DNA of 28,463 nucleotides from a virus: IMG/VR virus record IMGVR_UViG_3300013092_000003, positions 1 through 28,463 of that record; one strand, given 5' to 3'. Below are positions 14,588 through 22,956 of this stretch, in pieces. Each line of letters begins with the position of its first letter. The stretch's first letter is position 1. The position numbers and the translations under genes are program-made. The notes beneath the pieces are model-generated. The model saw nothing but the letters and a program-made list of their open reading frames with translations, had not been told where the DNA came from and did no database searches.

Positions 14588-17500
14588 ATGAGTTACTTCG
14601 TCCACCTTCACAATCACGACCAATACTCCCAACTTGATGGTTTAGGAACTGCCAACCAATACGTAGCCGAAGCCTGCCGACTCAACCAATCGCATTTGGC
14701 CTGCACAAATCACGGCAACGTGGATGGTTTGATCAAGTTCCAAAAAGCGTGTGCTAAACAAAACATAACTCCAATCTTAGGCTGTGAGTTATATGTTTGT
14801 CAGGACATCAAGGTCAAAGATAATCAAAGATACCATTTGATAACCCTGGTAAGATCCAGGGAGGGCATGACTAATCTATTTAAGATGCTCTCTATTGCCA
14901 ATCTGGAGGGCTTTCATAAACGGCCCAGAATAGACCCCGATATTCTACTCAGGCATACCGAAGGCTTGGTATTTATGACTGCTTGTGTAGGGTCATTTAT
15001 CAACATGTCAGGCGGCGAAGTATTACTCCAGCAACTTCATCAATGTTCTCCGACCTATCTGGAGATCATGCCCCACAATTATCCAATTCAATTAGAGACT
15101 AATCTTAAAAAATTAGAACTATCCAAGAAATACAACATTCCTCTTGTAACAAGCAATGATTGTCATTATCCTTTTCGATCTGGAGTTAAAACTCAGGAAG
15201 TCTTACTTGCCATTCAAAGAAAAGCTAAATGGAATGATCCTAATCGGTGGAGATTTGAATTCACTGGCCTGTATCTTCGATCTGCAGCTGAAATGGAAAT
15301 GGCTTTCGAGAAACAAGGCTGCTTTGACAAGAAAACTTATCTCGATGCTATGGCCAGAACTATGGAAGTAGCGGAACTTTGTAATGGTTATACAATTGAA
15401 AAACTTCCAGTCAATCTACCGAAAGTCTATGGATATGAAGATCAAGACGAAACAGAACTACTTTGGTCAATCATAGTCGATGGCTGGTCAAAACGACCAG
15501 TAGGAGATTATGGTGTTTACGAATCAAGGGTTAACGAAGAGTTCAATCTAATCGTTCAGATGGATTTTCAACGATATTTCCTTATCGTCTGGGAACTGAT
15601 CAATTGGTGTAAGAAGAATGGAATTATGGTTGGTCCCGGGAGAGGTAGTGCCGGTGGAAGTCTGATTTGTTACCTCATGGGAATCACCGATGTAGATCCC
15701 ATTAAATATAGACTTATCTTTGCCAGATTTATCAGTCCAGAAAGGAGAGATTTACCAGATATTGATTGTGACTTTGAGGATCATCGTCGTGAGGAGGTAA
15801 AACAGCATCTTCGAGATTGTTATGGAGAGCATAACGTAACTGGTCTGTCAACCTTTACTAGCATGAAAGGTAGAGGTGCTCTACGAGATGTAGCGAGGGT
15901 TTTCGAGACTCCCTTAAAGGAAGTCGATTTAGCAGCAAAGACTATCGTAAGTATCGCAGATGGTGATCCGAGGATAAACCATAGTATTGAAGATAGTTTA
16001 AAACTGGAAGAATTAAAACAGTTCCAGAAGAAGTATCCAGATGTAATCAGATATAGTATGGAATTAGAAGGACAGATACGCGGTAGTGGCCAACACGCTG
16101 CGGCAACTGTTTTATCGTCTGATGATCTTCGACAAGGTCTTAGATGTAACTTAGTTCAACGAAGCGGAATTCTAGTGGCCAACTGGGACAAAGGTGACGC
16201 CGAGTACATGGGCTTAATGAAATTAGATGTGCTTGGGTTGGCTGCCTTATCTATTCTCAATGGTGCTCGAAAGATGATAGTAGAGAATTTAGGGGCAGAA
16301 TTTGATATACAATTCGACCAGATTCCACTTAACGATCAGAAGGTGTTCCGAGAGATTTCGGCAGGTAATACCACAGGTGCCTTCCAGATCAATAGCCATG
16401 GATTAACACAACTTTGTAAAGACATGCAAGTTAAAGAATTTAACGATATTGTTCTTGCGACTGCTTTATTTAGACCTGGGCCTTTAGGAGGAGGAGTAGT
16501 TGAAGACTTTTTGAAACGGAGGAGAGGACAATCTAAAGTCACTTATATTCATCCTAAGCTAAAGAAATATACCAAAGATACTTTAGGTATTGTCATTTAT
16601 CAAGAACAAGTCATGTGGGCCATGTACGAACTTGCTGGTCTGCCTTGGGGAGATTGTGATAAAGTTAGGAAAGTAATGGGTAAGTCCAAGGGCGAAGAAG
16701 CCATGGACAAATTCAAGAAACAATTTGTAGATGGTTGTTTGTGGACTGGTAATCTAAACTCCAAAGACGCCGCTCATATTTGGGATATGCTTGCGTCGTT
16801 TGGAAAATACGGATTTAATTTGGCACATTCTGTTGAATACTCTATGATAACATATTGGATGATGTATTTAAAATGTTACTACCCCAAAGAATTCTTAAGC
16901 GCCTGTCTTACGTACGGCGGAAAAGATGATGCTAAAAACTATGTAGACGAAGCCAGGCGACTTGGTCTTCAAATAGAACTTCCAAAGCAAGGATTGTCAA
17001 AATCAAAGGATTGGTATGCTCCACCAAATCAAAATGTTATCTATGCTCCATTGATGGCTATTAAGGGAATTGGAGATTCTCAAGCAGAAAGAATTCTAAA
17101 AGGAAATATCAATAAAGCAGTTCAGACCAAACCAAGTAGCCGAGGAAAAGTTAAACAACAAAAAGAAAAGATAATTCCACGAGGGTTCTTTGATAAGAAA
17201 ATCATCAATCCAATATCAGAACCATCACAAATAACTATTCAGAAGACACAGAGGTCTGCCATTACAGAGACGCTTACAAAAGCTGGCTACTATCGTGAAC
17301 AAGATCTGACATACGAAGAATTGAAACAAGCTATCCCATTTTTTGACTTCAATGTCTTGACTGGTCAAGAACGGTTTTCTCGACTAAATTTAACTGATTA
17401 TTCTGACAGAGATATTCTTGCCTGCCATCTTGATAATTACCAAGGCAATCTGATTGAAATCAATAGATACATCTTACCCAAGATCGAATGTCAAAGCTGT

Positions 17501-18172
17501 GAGTTGATTAATGAGTGTACCAAACCAGTTCAGCCCTCCTTTGGTCGATACAATATTATGATTCTTGGGGAGGCCCCTGGGAAGACAGAAAATCAAGAAG
17601 GAATTGGTTTTGTAGGTAGTGCGGGTGAAGATGTGCTTTGGCCAGCGCTAAAGAAATATGGATTATCTCCATTTATGTTCCACATCTCAAATATTTGTAA
17701 GTGTTACCCTTCAAAAACAAAAACGCCATCTAAAAAACATATCCAAATTTGTTCACAACACATTGATATAGAAATCGAAAATCTAAAACCGATTATCATT
17801 CTGGCCTTCGGTAATACTGGAGTCAGGTTCTTCCGGGATGAAAGCAGTGGTATATCTGGGTTGAATGGCACAACAGAATGGTCCGATAAATATCAGTGTT
17901 GGATCTGTTGGTGTATTCATCCAGCCTCAGTATTATACCAGCAGAGCAACAAGCAAGTTTTCGCCGATGGTATTGAAAACTTTGCTCGGAAGTTAGCTAT
18001 GATTGGAGGCCAGGTTTGGGCTGGTGATGAATGGCAACCAGATCCTATGACTTGTCCTTATGGTGGAATCTTTGCTTCCAATAACAATATGTATGCTGAG
18101 TGCCAAGAATGTCAGATTTGGCAACAGTGTGCTATGTCCAAAGCAAAATCCGATTGGATGGCAGTGAAATGA
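14588..18172 (+). CDS. dnaE: DNA polymerase III alpha fused to an iron-sulfur uracil-DNA glycosylase
   Basis: The 1194 residues hold a PHP domain (VHLHNHDQYSQLDG, residues 6-19), the polymerase core (PGRGSAGGS near 350; catalytic Asp391 and Asp393 in LPDIDCDFED; Asp547 in KLDVLGL) and a helix-hairpin-helix near 825 (IKGIGDSQAERIL). From about 960 a family-4/5-type uracil-DNA glycosylase follows: Cys968 and Cys971 (ECQSC), LGEAPGKTENQEGIGFVGSAG-like motif 1 near 993, NICKCYP at 1035-1041, Cys1055 and HPASVL at 1111. These cysteines fit a 4Fe-4S cluster. The usual ED of motif 1 is EN here. A tail (1150-1194) carries C1156, C1172, C1175 and C1181, the CQxCx5CA pattern. No tau-binding or OB region is obvious. 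The start lacks a strong ribosome site and is probably coupled to dnaN. Confidence 0.9.
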   Translation: MSYFVHLHNHDQYSQLDGLGTANQYVAEACRLNQSHLACTNHGNVDGLIKFQKACAKQNITPILGCELYVCQDIKVKDNQRYHLITLVRSREGMTNLFKMLSIANLEGFHKRPRIDPDILLRHTEGLVFMTACVGSFINMSGGEVLLQQLHQCSPTYLEIMPHNYPIQLETNLKKLELSKKYNIPLVTSNDCHYPFRSGVKTQEVLLAIQRKAKWNDPNRWRFEFTGLYLRSAAEMEMAFEKQGCFDKKTYLDAMARTMEVAELCNGYTIEKLPVNLPKVYGYEDQDETELLWSIIVDGWSKRPVGDYGVYESRVNEEFNLIVQMDFQRYFLIVWELINWCKKNGIMVGPGRGSAGGSLICYLMGITDVDPIKYRLIFARFISPERRDLPDIDCDFEDHRREEVKQHLRDCYGEHNVTGLSTFTSMKGRGALRDVARVFETPLKEVDLAAKTIVSIADGDPRINHSIEDSLKLEELKQFQKKYPDVIRYSMELEGQIRGSGQHAAATVLSSDDLRQGLRCNLVQRSGILVANWDKGDAEYMGLMKLDVLGLAALSILNGARKMIVENLGAEFDIQFDQIPLNDQKVFREISAGNTTGAFQINSHGLTQLCKDMQVKEFNDIVLATALFRPGPLGGGVVEDFLKRRRGQSKVTYIHPKLKKYTKDTLGIVIYQEQVMWAMYELAGLPWGDCDKVRKVMGKSKGEEAMDKFKKQFVDGCLWTGNLNSKDAAHIWDMLASFGKYGFNLAHSVEYSMITYWMMYLKCYYPKEFLSACLTYGGKDDAKNYVDEARRLGLQIELPKQGLSKSKDWYAPPNQNVIYAPLMAIKGIGDSQAERILKGNINKAVQTKPSSRGKVKQQKEKIIPRGFFDKKIINPISEPSQITIQKTQRSAITETLTKAGYYREQDLTYEELKQAIPFFDFNVLTGQERFSRLNLTDYSDRDILACHLDNYQGNLIEINRYILPKIECQSCELINECTKPVQPSFGRYNIMILGEAPGKTENQEGIGFVGSAGEDVLWPALKKYGLSPFMFHISNICKCYPSKTKTPSKKHIQICSQHIDIEIENLKPIIILAFGNTGVRFFRDESSGISGLNGTTEWSDKYQCWICWCIHPASVLYQQSNKQVFADGIENFARKLAMIGGQVWAGDEWQPDPMTCPYGGIFASNNNMYAECQECQIWQQCAMSKAKSDWMAVK

Positions 18173-18183
18173 CTATAATAAAG
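18168..18183 (+). promoter_or_regulatory. Weak promoter-like box before dnaX
   Basis: AATGACTATAATAAAG at 18168-18183 includes TATAAT at 18174-18179 and overlaps the polymerase stop. The same 16 bases occur at 24701-24716. No good -35 is seen at the right spacing, so activity is uncertain. Confidence 0.35.
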
Positions 18184-18195
18184 TAAGGATAAACA

Positions 18196-19110
18196 ATGTC
18201 ACTCTATCTCACATATCGACCCAAAACCCTGGAAGAAGTGTTCGGAAACGAATCCGTCAAAACTTCTATTGCTACGATTTTTGCCCGGGAAGATAAGCCC
18301 CGAGCCTGGCTATTTACTGGACCTTCGGGTACTGGCAAGACCACCATGGCCAGAATTGTAGCAACTGGTCTTGGTTGCAACGAGCGGGATTATTCTGAGT
18401 TGAATATAGCTGATGCCCGTGGAATTGATGACGCCCGCAAAATCATACAGAACATGTCATACATGCCACAGTCAGGAAAAGTCCGGGTATTTGTACTGGA
18501 CGAGTGCCAGTCGGCTACAGGTCCCTTCCAACAGTCCATCTTGAAAGCATTAGAAGACACCCCAGCCCATGTAGTATTTATCCTTTGTACTACCGATCCA
18601 GACCGATTGATAAAAACCATCCGCACCCGTTGCTCTACTTTTGGAATGAAATCATTGCCAGGGCCGGTAATGCGTCAGTTTATTTCTCATATCGCCGAGA
18701 GTGAGGGCATCCAAGGCTTTCCATCCGATGCCATTGATGCAATTGTAGAAGCATCGGAAGGTTCGGCCAGACAGGCATTGGTCTTACTCGATACAGTAAT
18801 TGATATTGCCGATGACCAAGAGATGTTGCAAGCTATCCAACAGACCCGGGCCAACGAATCGACCGTCAAGGAATTGTGTCAGGCCCTACTCCAGAAGAAA
18901 TCCTGGGATAATGTGAGGGAAATTATCAAGGGATTGGGTGAAGGTGAAGACTGGGAGAAAGTAAGGAGGGCAGTATTGGGTTATGCTGGGGCTGTTCTTC
19001 TTAATAAAAATGACGCTGCTGCGGCAACGGTCATAGAATGTTTTAAGACTAACTTGTATGATTCTGGGAAGGCCGGACTCGTATTGATGGCGTGGAGAAC
19101 AGTTCTTTAA
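18196..19110 (+). CDS. dnaX: DnaX-like clamp loader ATPase
   Basis: This 304-residue AAA+ protein begins LYLTYRPKTLEEVFGNE like DnaX. Walker A is GPSGTGKTT (42-50), Walker B is VFVLDECQ, sensor 1 is FILCTTDPD, and the arginine finger lies in TIRTRC. SARQALVLLD is the sensor 2 region. The four-cysteine zinc module normally found after Walker A is missing (GLGCNERDYSELN keeps one Cys), and there is no tau extension. It would load the phage clamp. No separate delta or delta-prime gene is visible in this window, so it may form a homomeric loader or borrow host subunits. A TAAGGA site precedes ATG 18196. Confidence 0.85.
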   Translation: MSLYLTYRPKTLEEVFGNESVKTSIATIFAREDKPRAWLFTGPSGTGKTTMARIVATGLGCNERDYSELNIADARGIDDARKIIQNMSYMPQSGKVRVFVLDECQSATGPFQQSILKALEDTPAHVVFILCTTDPDRLIKTIRTRCSTFGMKSLPGPVMRQFISHIAESEGIQGFPSDAIDAIVEASEGSARQALVLLDTVIDIADDQEMLQAIQQTRANESTVKELCQALLQKKSWDNVREIIKGLGEGEDWEKVRRAVLGYAGAVLLNKNDAAAATVIECFKTNLYDSGKAGLVLMAWRTVL

Positions 19111-19134
19111 AGATCACAAGAATTTGACTATAAT
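19106..19134 (+). promoter_or_regulatory. Promoter before the gene at 19155
   Basis: TATAAT at 19129-19134 lies in GACTATAATATAAA. TTTAAA at 19106-19111, 17 bases upstream, is a weak -35 that overlaps the end of dnaX. The downstream GAGAGGA is the ribosome binding site of the next gene. Confidence 0.5.
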
Positions 19135-19154
19135 ATAAATGAGAGGATAAAATA

Positions 19155-19961
19155 ATGGCCGAAAAATATCCAACTATCCCACTGAATTATCAAGAAGATT
19201 TAAATATCGACCAACACCAGCTCGAACTGGAATGGCTATCTATCGCCAAACAGATTATGACCTATTCTGAGGCGTTCGCCCAGGCAATCTATGATCGGAA
19301 TCGTGCCAAAGAGTCATTGGATGCAACTAAGGCAGATTTGGATTCTGGAATTAGAATGGCTGCATCTACTGCTGGAGAGAAAATCACCGAGGCAGTCGTC
19401 TCTAATCGTATGCAAGTTAAGCCAACCCATATTGAGGCTTTACAAAATCTCCACAAAGCCGATTATGTGGTTGATTTACTCCGAGGTGCCGTTGCTGCTT
19501 TCCAGGCCAAGAAGTCTGCATTGGAAAACCTGGTCAGACTGTTCGGTATGAAATACTATGCCGAACCTTACGATCCTTCAGGGTCAAATACCAAACCCAT
19601 AGCCATGGAACAGGGCAAACGAGCTGGAGTTGAGGCATTGAAAAGTGTGATGGTTAATGATCCAGGGATAATCACAAAGATGCCTGGGCCTGAAACCAAT
19701 CCAAATCGAGAGAGATGGGCTGTCGGTTCAACTAATGACCGTCCTACATTTTCTCACGGTCCATTTCTGAATCTGGAAGAGGCTCTGGAATGTATTCCAA
19801 ATTATGCAACGGCAGCTATCTACAAACTGGTCAGAAATCAACCGGACGAATTGAATTATATCTGGAAAGATGATCAATGGACAGCAACCGAAACTATGCC
19901 CTCTAAACCACCAACTCTTCCTCCCAGACCTCCAATGAGGCCGTTGCCAAGGAAATCGTAA
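19155..19961 (+). CDS. Phage recombination/replication accessory protein, possibly UvsY-like
   Basis: This 268-residue protein has a helical, coiled-coil-like N-terminal half (about 12-135: DLNIDQHQLELEWLSIAKQ, a KESLDATKADLDSGIR helix, then KKSALENLVRLFGMKYYAEP). A loosely structured C-terminal half ends in a proline-rich tail (PPTLPPRPPMRPLP). The N-terminal pattern is one I associate with phage proteins encoded beside single-strand binding and RecA-like proteins, sometimes linked to the UvsY recombination mediator. That match is weak. It has its own promoter and is followed by a membrane microprotein and the SSB. The proline tail, also seen in the SSB, may be a protein-contact site. Confidence 0.65.
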   Translation: MAEKYPTIPLNYQEDLNIDQHQLELEWLSIAKQIMTYSEAFAQAIYDRNRAKESLDATKADLDSGIRMAASTAGEKITEAVVSNRMQVKPTHIEALQNLHKADYVVDLLRGAVAAFQAKKSALENLVRLFGMKYYAEPYDPSGSNTKPIAMEQGKRAGVEALKSVMVNDPGIITKMPGPETNPNRERWAVGSTNDRPTFSHGPFLNLEEALECIPNYATAAIYKLVRNQPDELNYIWKDDQWTATETMPSKPPTLPPRPPMRPLPRKS

Positions 19962-20131
19962 TGACTACTGGAACTAATCCTTGGGCCATTGCTGGCATCG
20001 CCTTTTTAAGCATTGTCGGCATCTATATCACTGCAAGGTTGGTTTTTAAAGCCTTCTTTGAATCCAAGGCAGACTATCTCAAGAAATACAAAACAAGGAG
20101 AGATGAACATGAGTCCGATTCCACCGAGTAG
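19961..20131 (+). CDS. Single-pass membrane microprotein (56 residues)
   Basis: A TAATG overlap at 19961 opens a 56-residue frame ending at 20131. After a short polar start (MTTGTNPWA) there is one hydrophobic segment (about 9-33, IAGIAFLSIVGIYITARLVF). A basic region (KADYLKKYKTRR) would sit on the cytoplasmic side by the positive-inside rule. It overlaps the start of the SSB gene by 23 bases in another frame, so it may couple SSB translation. No family is recognised. The stop/start coupling and clean membrane segment support it as a real gene. Confidence 0.55.
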   Translation: MTTGTNPWAIAGIAFLSIVGIYITARLVFKAFFESKADYLKKYKTRRDEHESDSTE

Positions 20132-21245
20132 ATCAGGAGGACCTCCCCGAGGTCCAACACCTGGTAGTAGACCAATGACTCCAGCGCCTGCGGCAGTTTC
20201 CCGGGTAGATTGGGGTGCCCAAACCCAGAAGTTGGCCGAACGAGGCGAACAATCCTATCGCACCAAAGACGGTGCCAGTTACAAAGGCATCCTAGATGCT
20301 CATAGTACCAAAAACATTCAAACTGGCCGGATCACCGCTGGAGACAAATACTGGTCCATTGTGCCATATCTCTGCGGTGCCCAAGACCCAGAGGTCATCT
20401 CCGGCCGAATGAAAGAAGGAGACCCCACCTATACGGTAGGCGTCTATGTCCACAAGAATATCGGCCCTAACAATGATCGGTATATCTGCTTGGCCCGCAC
20501 CTATGGTCAACCGTGCCCCATCTGCGAGTACCGCAACGAATTGGGCCGAGACCCAGACGCCGACGAAGAGCTGGTCAAGTCCCTGCGTACCAGCAAGTAC
20601 ATGTCGTACCTGTACTACATCTGGGACCGAGATGCCGAGGCCAAGGGAGTAGTGATCTACGAAATTTCCGGTTACTTCTTCGAACGGGAACTCCAGGCCC
20701 AGGCCAAAAGCGCCCGGGGCGGTGGCTACATTCCATTCATGTCTCCCTTGGCAGGATCGGGCGGAGGGCGAGATATTGCTTTCAAGGTGACCATGGCCGG
20801 CACCAATCAGGACTGGACCGGAGTGAAATTCGAGGAGCGTCAACACTCCATTCCTGATCACATCCTAAATCAAGCCATAGTCCCCCTCGACGAACTTCTC
20901 CATGTACCTTCCTACGAAGAAGTTTATGAGGCCTTCTATGGATCCGGAGGGCAGGTTGAACCTCAGGAGCAAGTTGAGACAGATGCTGAGGCACAGCGCT
21001 TCGAGTGTTTCCAGCAAGGAACCTGTGGTGGATATGCGGACTGTCAAACCTGTCCGGATTATCAAGAGTGTGCCAAGGGCGGGATGGTTAAGGTTCAAGA
21101 GCCCGACATCCCTTCTGAACCGGTTCACCAGCCGCAGCCCGGACCGGCACCTACACCTCCTGCGGCACCACCGAGACAGCCTGTTGGGCCTCCGCTTTCA
21201 AGACCTGGGGCTGGCCCCACTCCTTTGAGGCGTGGACAAAAGTAA
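20109..21245 (+). CDS. Single-stranded DNA-binding protein, T4 gp32-like
   Basis: ATG 20109 lies 8 bases after AAGGAG (20095-20100), giving 378 residues. Nearby in-frame ATG 20103 is too close to that site. A Pro/Gly-rich start (SGGPPRGPTPGSRP) leads to a gp32-like core with a zinc site His115, Cys127, Cys136 and Cys139 (VYVHKN, YICLA, QPCPICEYR). The spacing is nearly that of T4 gp32. The C-terminus has a second cysteine cluster (C300, C306, C312, C315, C321: DCQTCPDYQECA) and a proline-rich end (PAPTPPAAPPRQP). The gene is markedly G/C-rich compared with neighbours, as expected for a highly expressed gene. It should coat ssDNA for the polymerase, helicase and recombinase. Confidence 0.82.
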   Translation: MSPIPPSRSGGPPRGPTPGSRPMTPAPAAVSRVDWGAQTQKLAERGEQSYRTKDGASYKGILDAHSTKNIQTGRITAGDKYWSIVPYLCGAQDPEVISGRMKEGDPTYTVGVYVHKNIGPNNDRYICLARTYGQPCPICEYRNELGRDPDADEELVKSLRTSKYMSYLYYIWDRDAEAKGVVIYEISGYFFERELQAQAKSARGGGYIPFMSPLAGSGGGRDIAFKVTMAGTNQDWTGVKFEERQHSIPDHILNQAIVPLDELLHVPSYEEVYEAFYGSGGQVEPQEQVETDAEAQRFECFQQGTCGGYADCQTCPDYQECAKGGMVKVQEPDIPSEPVHQPQPGPAPTPPAAPPRQPVGPPLSRPGAGPTPLRRGQK

Positions 21246-21252
21246 AACTAAT

Positions 21253-21332
21253 TGTGCTGAGGTAGGTGGCAAGACCTGACGACACTGGATAGGGTGACTT
21301 GTGCAAAAGAATCCAGCCCACCCCAAGGCACA
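21253..21332 (+). ncRNA. Possible structured leader RNA between SSB and the small gene at 21351
   Basis: Nested pairings can be drawn: TGTGC (21253-21257) with GCACA (21328-21332), GGTGG (21265-21269) with CCACC (21318-21322), and CTGGAT (21285-21290) with ATCCAG (21311-21316). The region is non-coding and ends in ATATTTTTA before the next ribosome binding site. It may be a weak terminator or a regulatory leader. I cannot match it to a known riboswitch. Confidence 0.35.
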
Positions 21333-21350
21333 TATTTTTAAGGATTATCA

Positions 21351-21575
21351 ATGCCAAAAGAATACCTCAGCCTTAATTACGACCGAGTAGTTCATGAAAC
21401 CTATGAAGGCGAGATAAATCAAGGTGCAGTATTACTTGCTTTTGGTGACGAAGAAGTTTGGATTCCAAAATCCACCATAGACCCGGAATTTCTGCCATTG
21501 GAGAAAGATGGTGGAGAAGTAGCAATAGAATTCTGGATGGTGGAACAAAAATCGCTTGAGGATTATGAATCGTGA
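21351..21575 (+). CDS. Small hypothetical protein (EVWIPKS family)
   Basis: This 74-residue acidic protein is likely a small beta domain, with the segment GDEEVWIPKSTIDPEF (31-46) resembling a motif seen in many small phage proteins of unknown role. AAGGA lies 7 bases before ATG 21351, and its TGA overlaps the GTG start of the recA-like gene. There is no metal or membrane motif. Confidence 0.65.
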   Translation: MPKEYLSLNYDRVVHETYEGEINQGAVLLAFGDEEVWIPKSTIDPEFLPLEKDGGEVAIEFWMVEQKSLEDYES

Positions 21576-22699
21576 ATCTACCACCGAACCTACCACCGAG
21601 ACCTAAAAGTTTAATTGACCAGATAATAGCCAATGCCAACACACCAGCTCAACAAGCCAAGGTAGAAACCTCATGGCGAGCGACTGTCAGCACAGGCTCC
21701 TTACTCCTTGACTTGGCAATCTCTGGCCTAAAAACCAGATATGGAGGTTTACCAGGTGGCATATTAGCAGAGATTAGCGGCCCTCCTGGATCAGCCAAGA
21801 CTACTATTCTTGGTGAGATAATTGGTGGGATTCAGCGGTTGGGCGGCCAAGCCAGAATCAAAGACTCAGAAGCCCGCCTGGATAGTGATTATTGTCGCAT
21901 GATGGGAATCAAATTCGACCCATCCATCTACTCTGTTCCCAAGACCGTAACTGATGTAATTGAGGCCATCATAGGTCCACTTGAAGAAAAGAGTGGCAAA
22001 ACCAGGCGCAACTGGGATTTGGCATGGAAACCAGATCCAAAATTTATTAACTGCGAAGGAGTTGATTCATTAGCCGCTTTGTCGACCAGAATGGAAATGG
22101 AACAGGGCGATAAGATGGGACAGAGAAGAGCTAAGGAATTCTCCGAAGGCCTACGGATTATTTGTTCCCATATCAAAGATTATAACATCCTAATGGCCTG
22201 TTCCAATCAACTTCGCGATAATGTCGGTGGAGGTATGTTCTCTCCCTCTACTATTACTCCTGGTGGTCAAGCCATTGGTTTCTATTCTTCTGTACGTATC
22301 CAACTCAAAGCCATTGGGAGAATCAAGAGGGGGACAGAAGGGAAGCAAATTATCATTGGTAAGAATATTGAGGCCTTTGTCAGTAAGAACAGTCTTGATA
22401 TCGAGTACCGTTCTGCACCAATTCGTATTATCTTTGGTTATGGTATTGACGACCTCGGGGCCAATATGGAATGGTTAAAGAAGCATAGCGAACTATCTGA
22501 ATTAGATGGAAAGAAATATGCTGGATACGTAATTGGCAATAAAACATTCCCAGTAAATACTCCTGGTGGAGCTTTGGAAACAGCCATCAAATATGTAGAG
22601 GATAACAATTTGGAACAGGACATCCGTGAGTTGGTAGTGGATTTGTGGAATAAATTGGAATTTGAGGCTCGCCCACAAAGAAAGGAGAAGGTACGATAA
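21572..22699 (+). CDS. recA: RecA/UvsX-like recombinase
   Basis: This 375-residue protein has the RecA core: GGLPGGILAEISGPPGSAKT (59-78) with Walker A GPPGSAKT. DSEARLDSDYCRMMGI matches the RecA region DAEHALD..YA..LG. A Walker B-like strand (KFINCEGVDSLAAL) and CSNQLRDNVGGG, like the L2 region that follows NQ, complete the core. It would catalyse strand pairing for recombination-dependent replication together with the SSB and the SbcCD-like proteins. The start is GTG 21572 (GTGA overlap). A nearby ATG is out of frame. The N-terminus is Pro-rich (NLPPNLPPRP). TAATG couples it to the MazG-like gene. Confidence 0.85.
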   Translation: MNLPPNLPPRPKSLIDQIIANANTPAQQAKVETSWRATVSTGSLLLDLAISGLKTRYGGLPGGILAEISGPPGSAKTTILGEIIGGIQRLGGQARIKDSEARLDSDYCRMMGIKFDPSIYSVPKTVTDVIEAIIGPLEEKSGKTRRNWDLAWKPDPKFINCEGVDSLAALSTRMEMEQGDKMGQRRAKEFSEGLRIICSHIKDYNILMACSNQLRDNVGGGMFSPSTITPGGQAIGFYSSVRIQLKAIGRIKRGTEGKQIIIGKNIEAFVSKNSLDIEYRSAPIRIIFGYGIDDLGANMEWLKKHSELSELDGKKYAGYVIGNKTFPVNTPGGALETAIKYVEDNNLEQDIRELVVDLWNKLEFEARPQRKEKVR

Positions 22700-22956
22700 T
22701 GTCTCCAATCTTTGATATTTTACATGAAAGGACTCTCCAAGATAAAAAATGGGGTGAGCAGAATCATGATGACTTTACTTGGCTCACTGTACTTTCTGAG
22801 GAAGTAGGGGAGGTCGCCAAGGCCTCGCTTCATGACAAATTTGGTGGAATTGAAGCAGGAAATGTCAGAAATGAGTTAGTCCAGGTAGCAGCTGTAGCTC
22901 TGGCATGGATAGAGTGTATTGATCGGAGAAATAATGTTACCTCAACTCCCTCCTAA
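22699..22956 (+). CDS. MazG-like nucleotide pyrophosphohydrolase
   Basis: This 85-residue protein shows the all-alpha NTP pyrophosphatase pattern: an N-terminal KWGEQNHDD, the metal-binding SEEVGEVAKASL (33-44) and the second acidic helix NELVQVAAVALAWIE. Such enzymes hydrolyse (d)NTPs to monophosphates and in phages can shape the nucleotide pool. That would fit the thymidylate-synthase-like gene and the modified-base pathway. The end overlaps the nuclease gene. Confidence 0.8.
   Translation: MSPIFDILHERTLQDKKWGEQNHDDFTWLTVLSEEVGEVAKASLHDKFGGIEAGNVRNELVQVAAVALAWIECIDRRNNVTSTPS

Noticed and set aside
20292-20861. 189-codon minus-strand frame inside the SSB gene
   Set aside because: It is a shadow frame caused by the G/C-rich third positions of the SSB gene. 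The + strand frame has the gp32-like zinc site.
21048-21056. 9-base identity (ACCTGTCCG) between the proposed RNA guide (26832-26840) and the SSB gene
   Set aside because: A 9-mer match within 28 kb on two strands is not far from chance. It does not show self-targeting.
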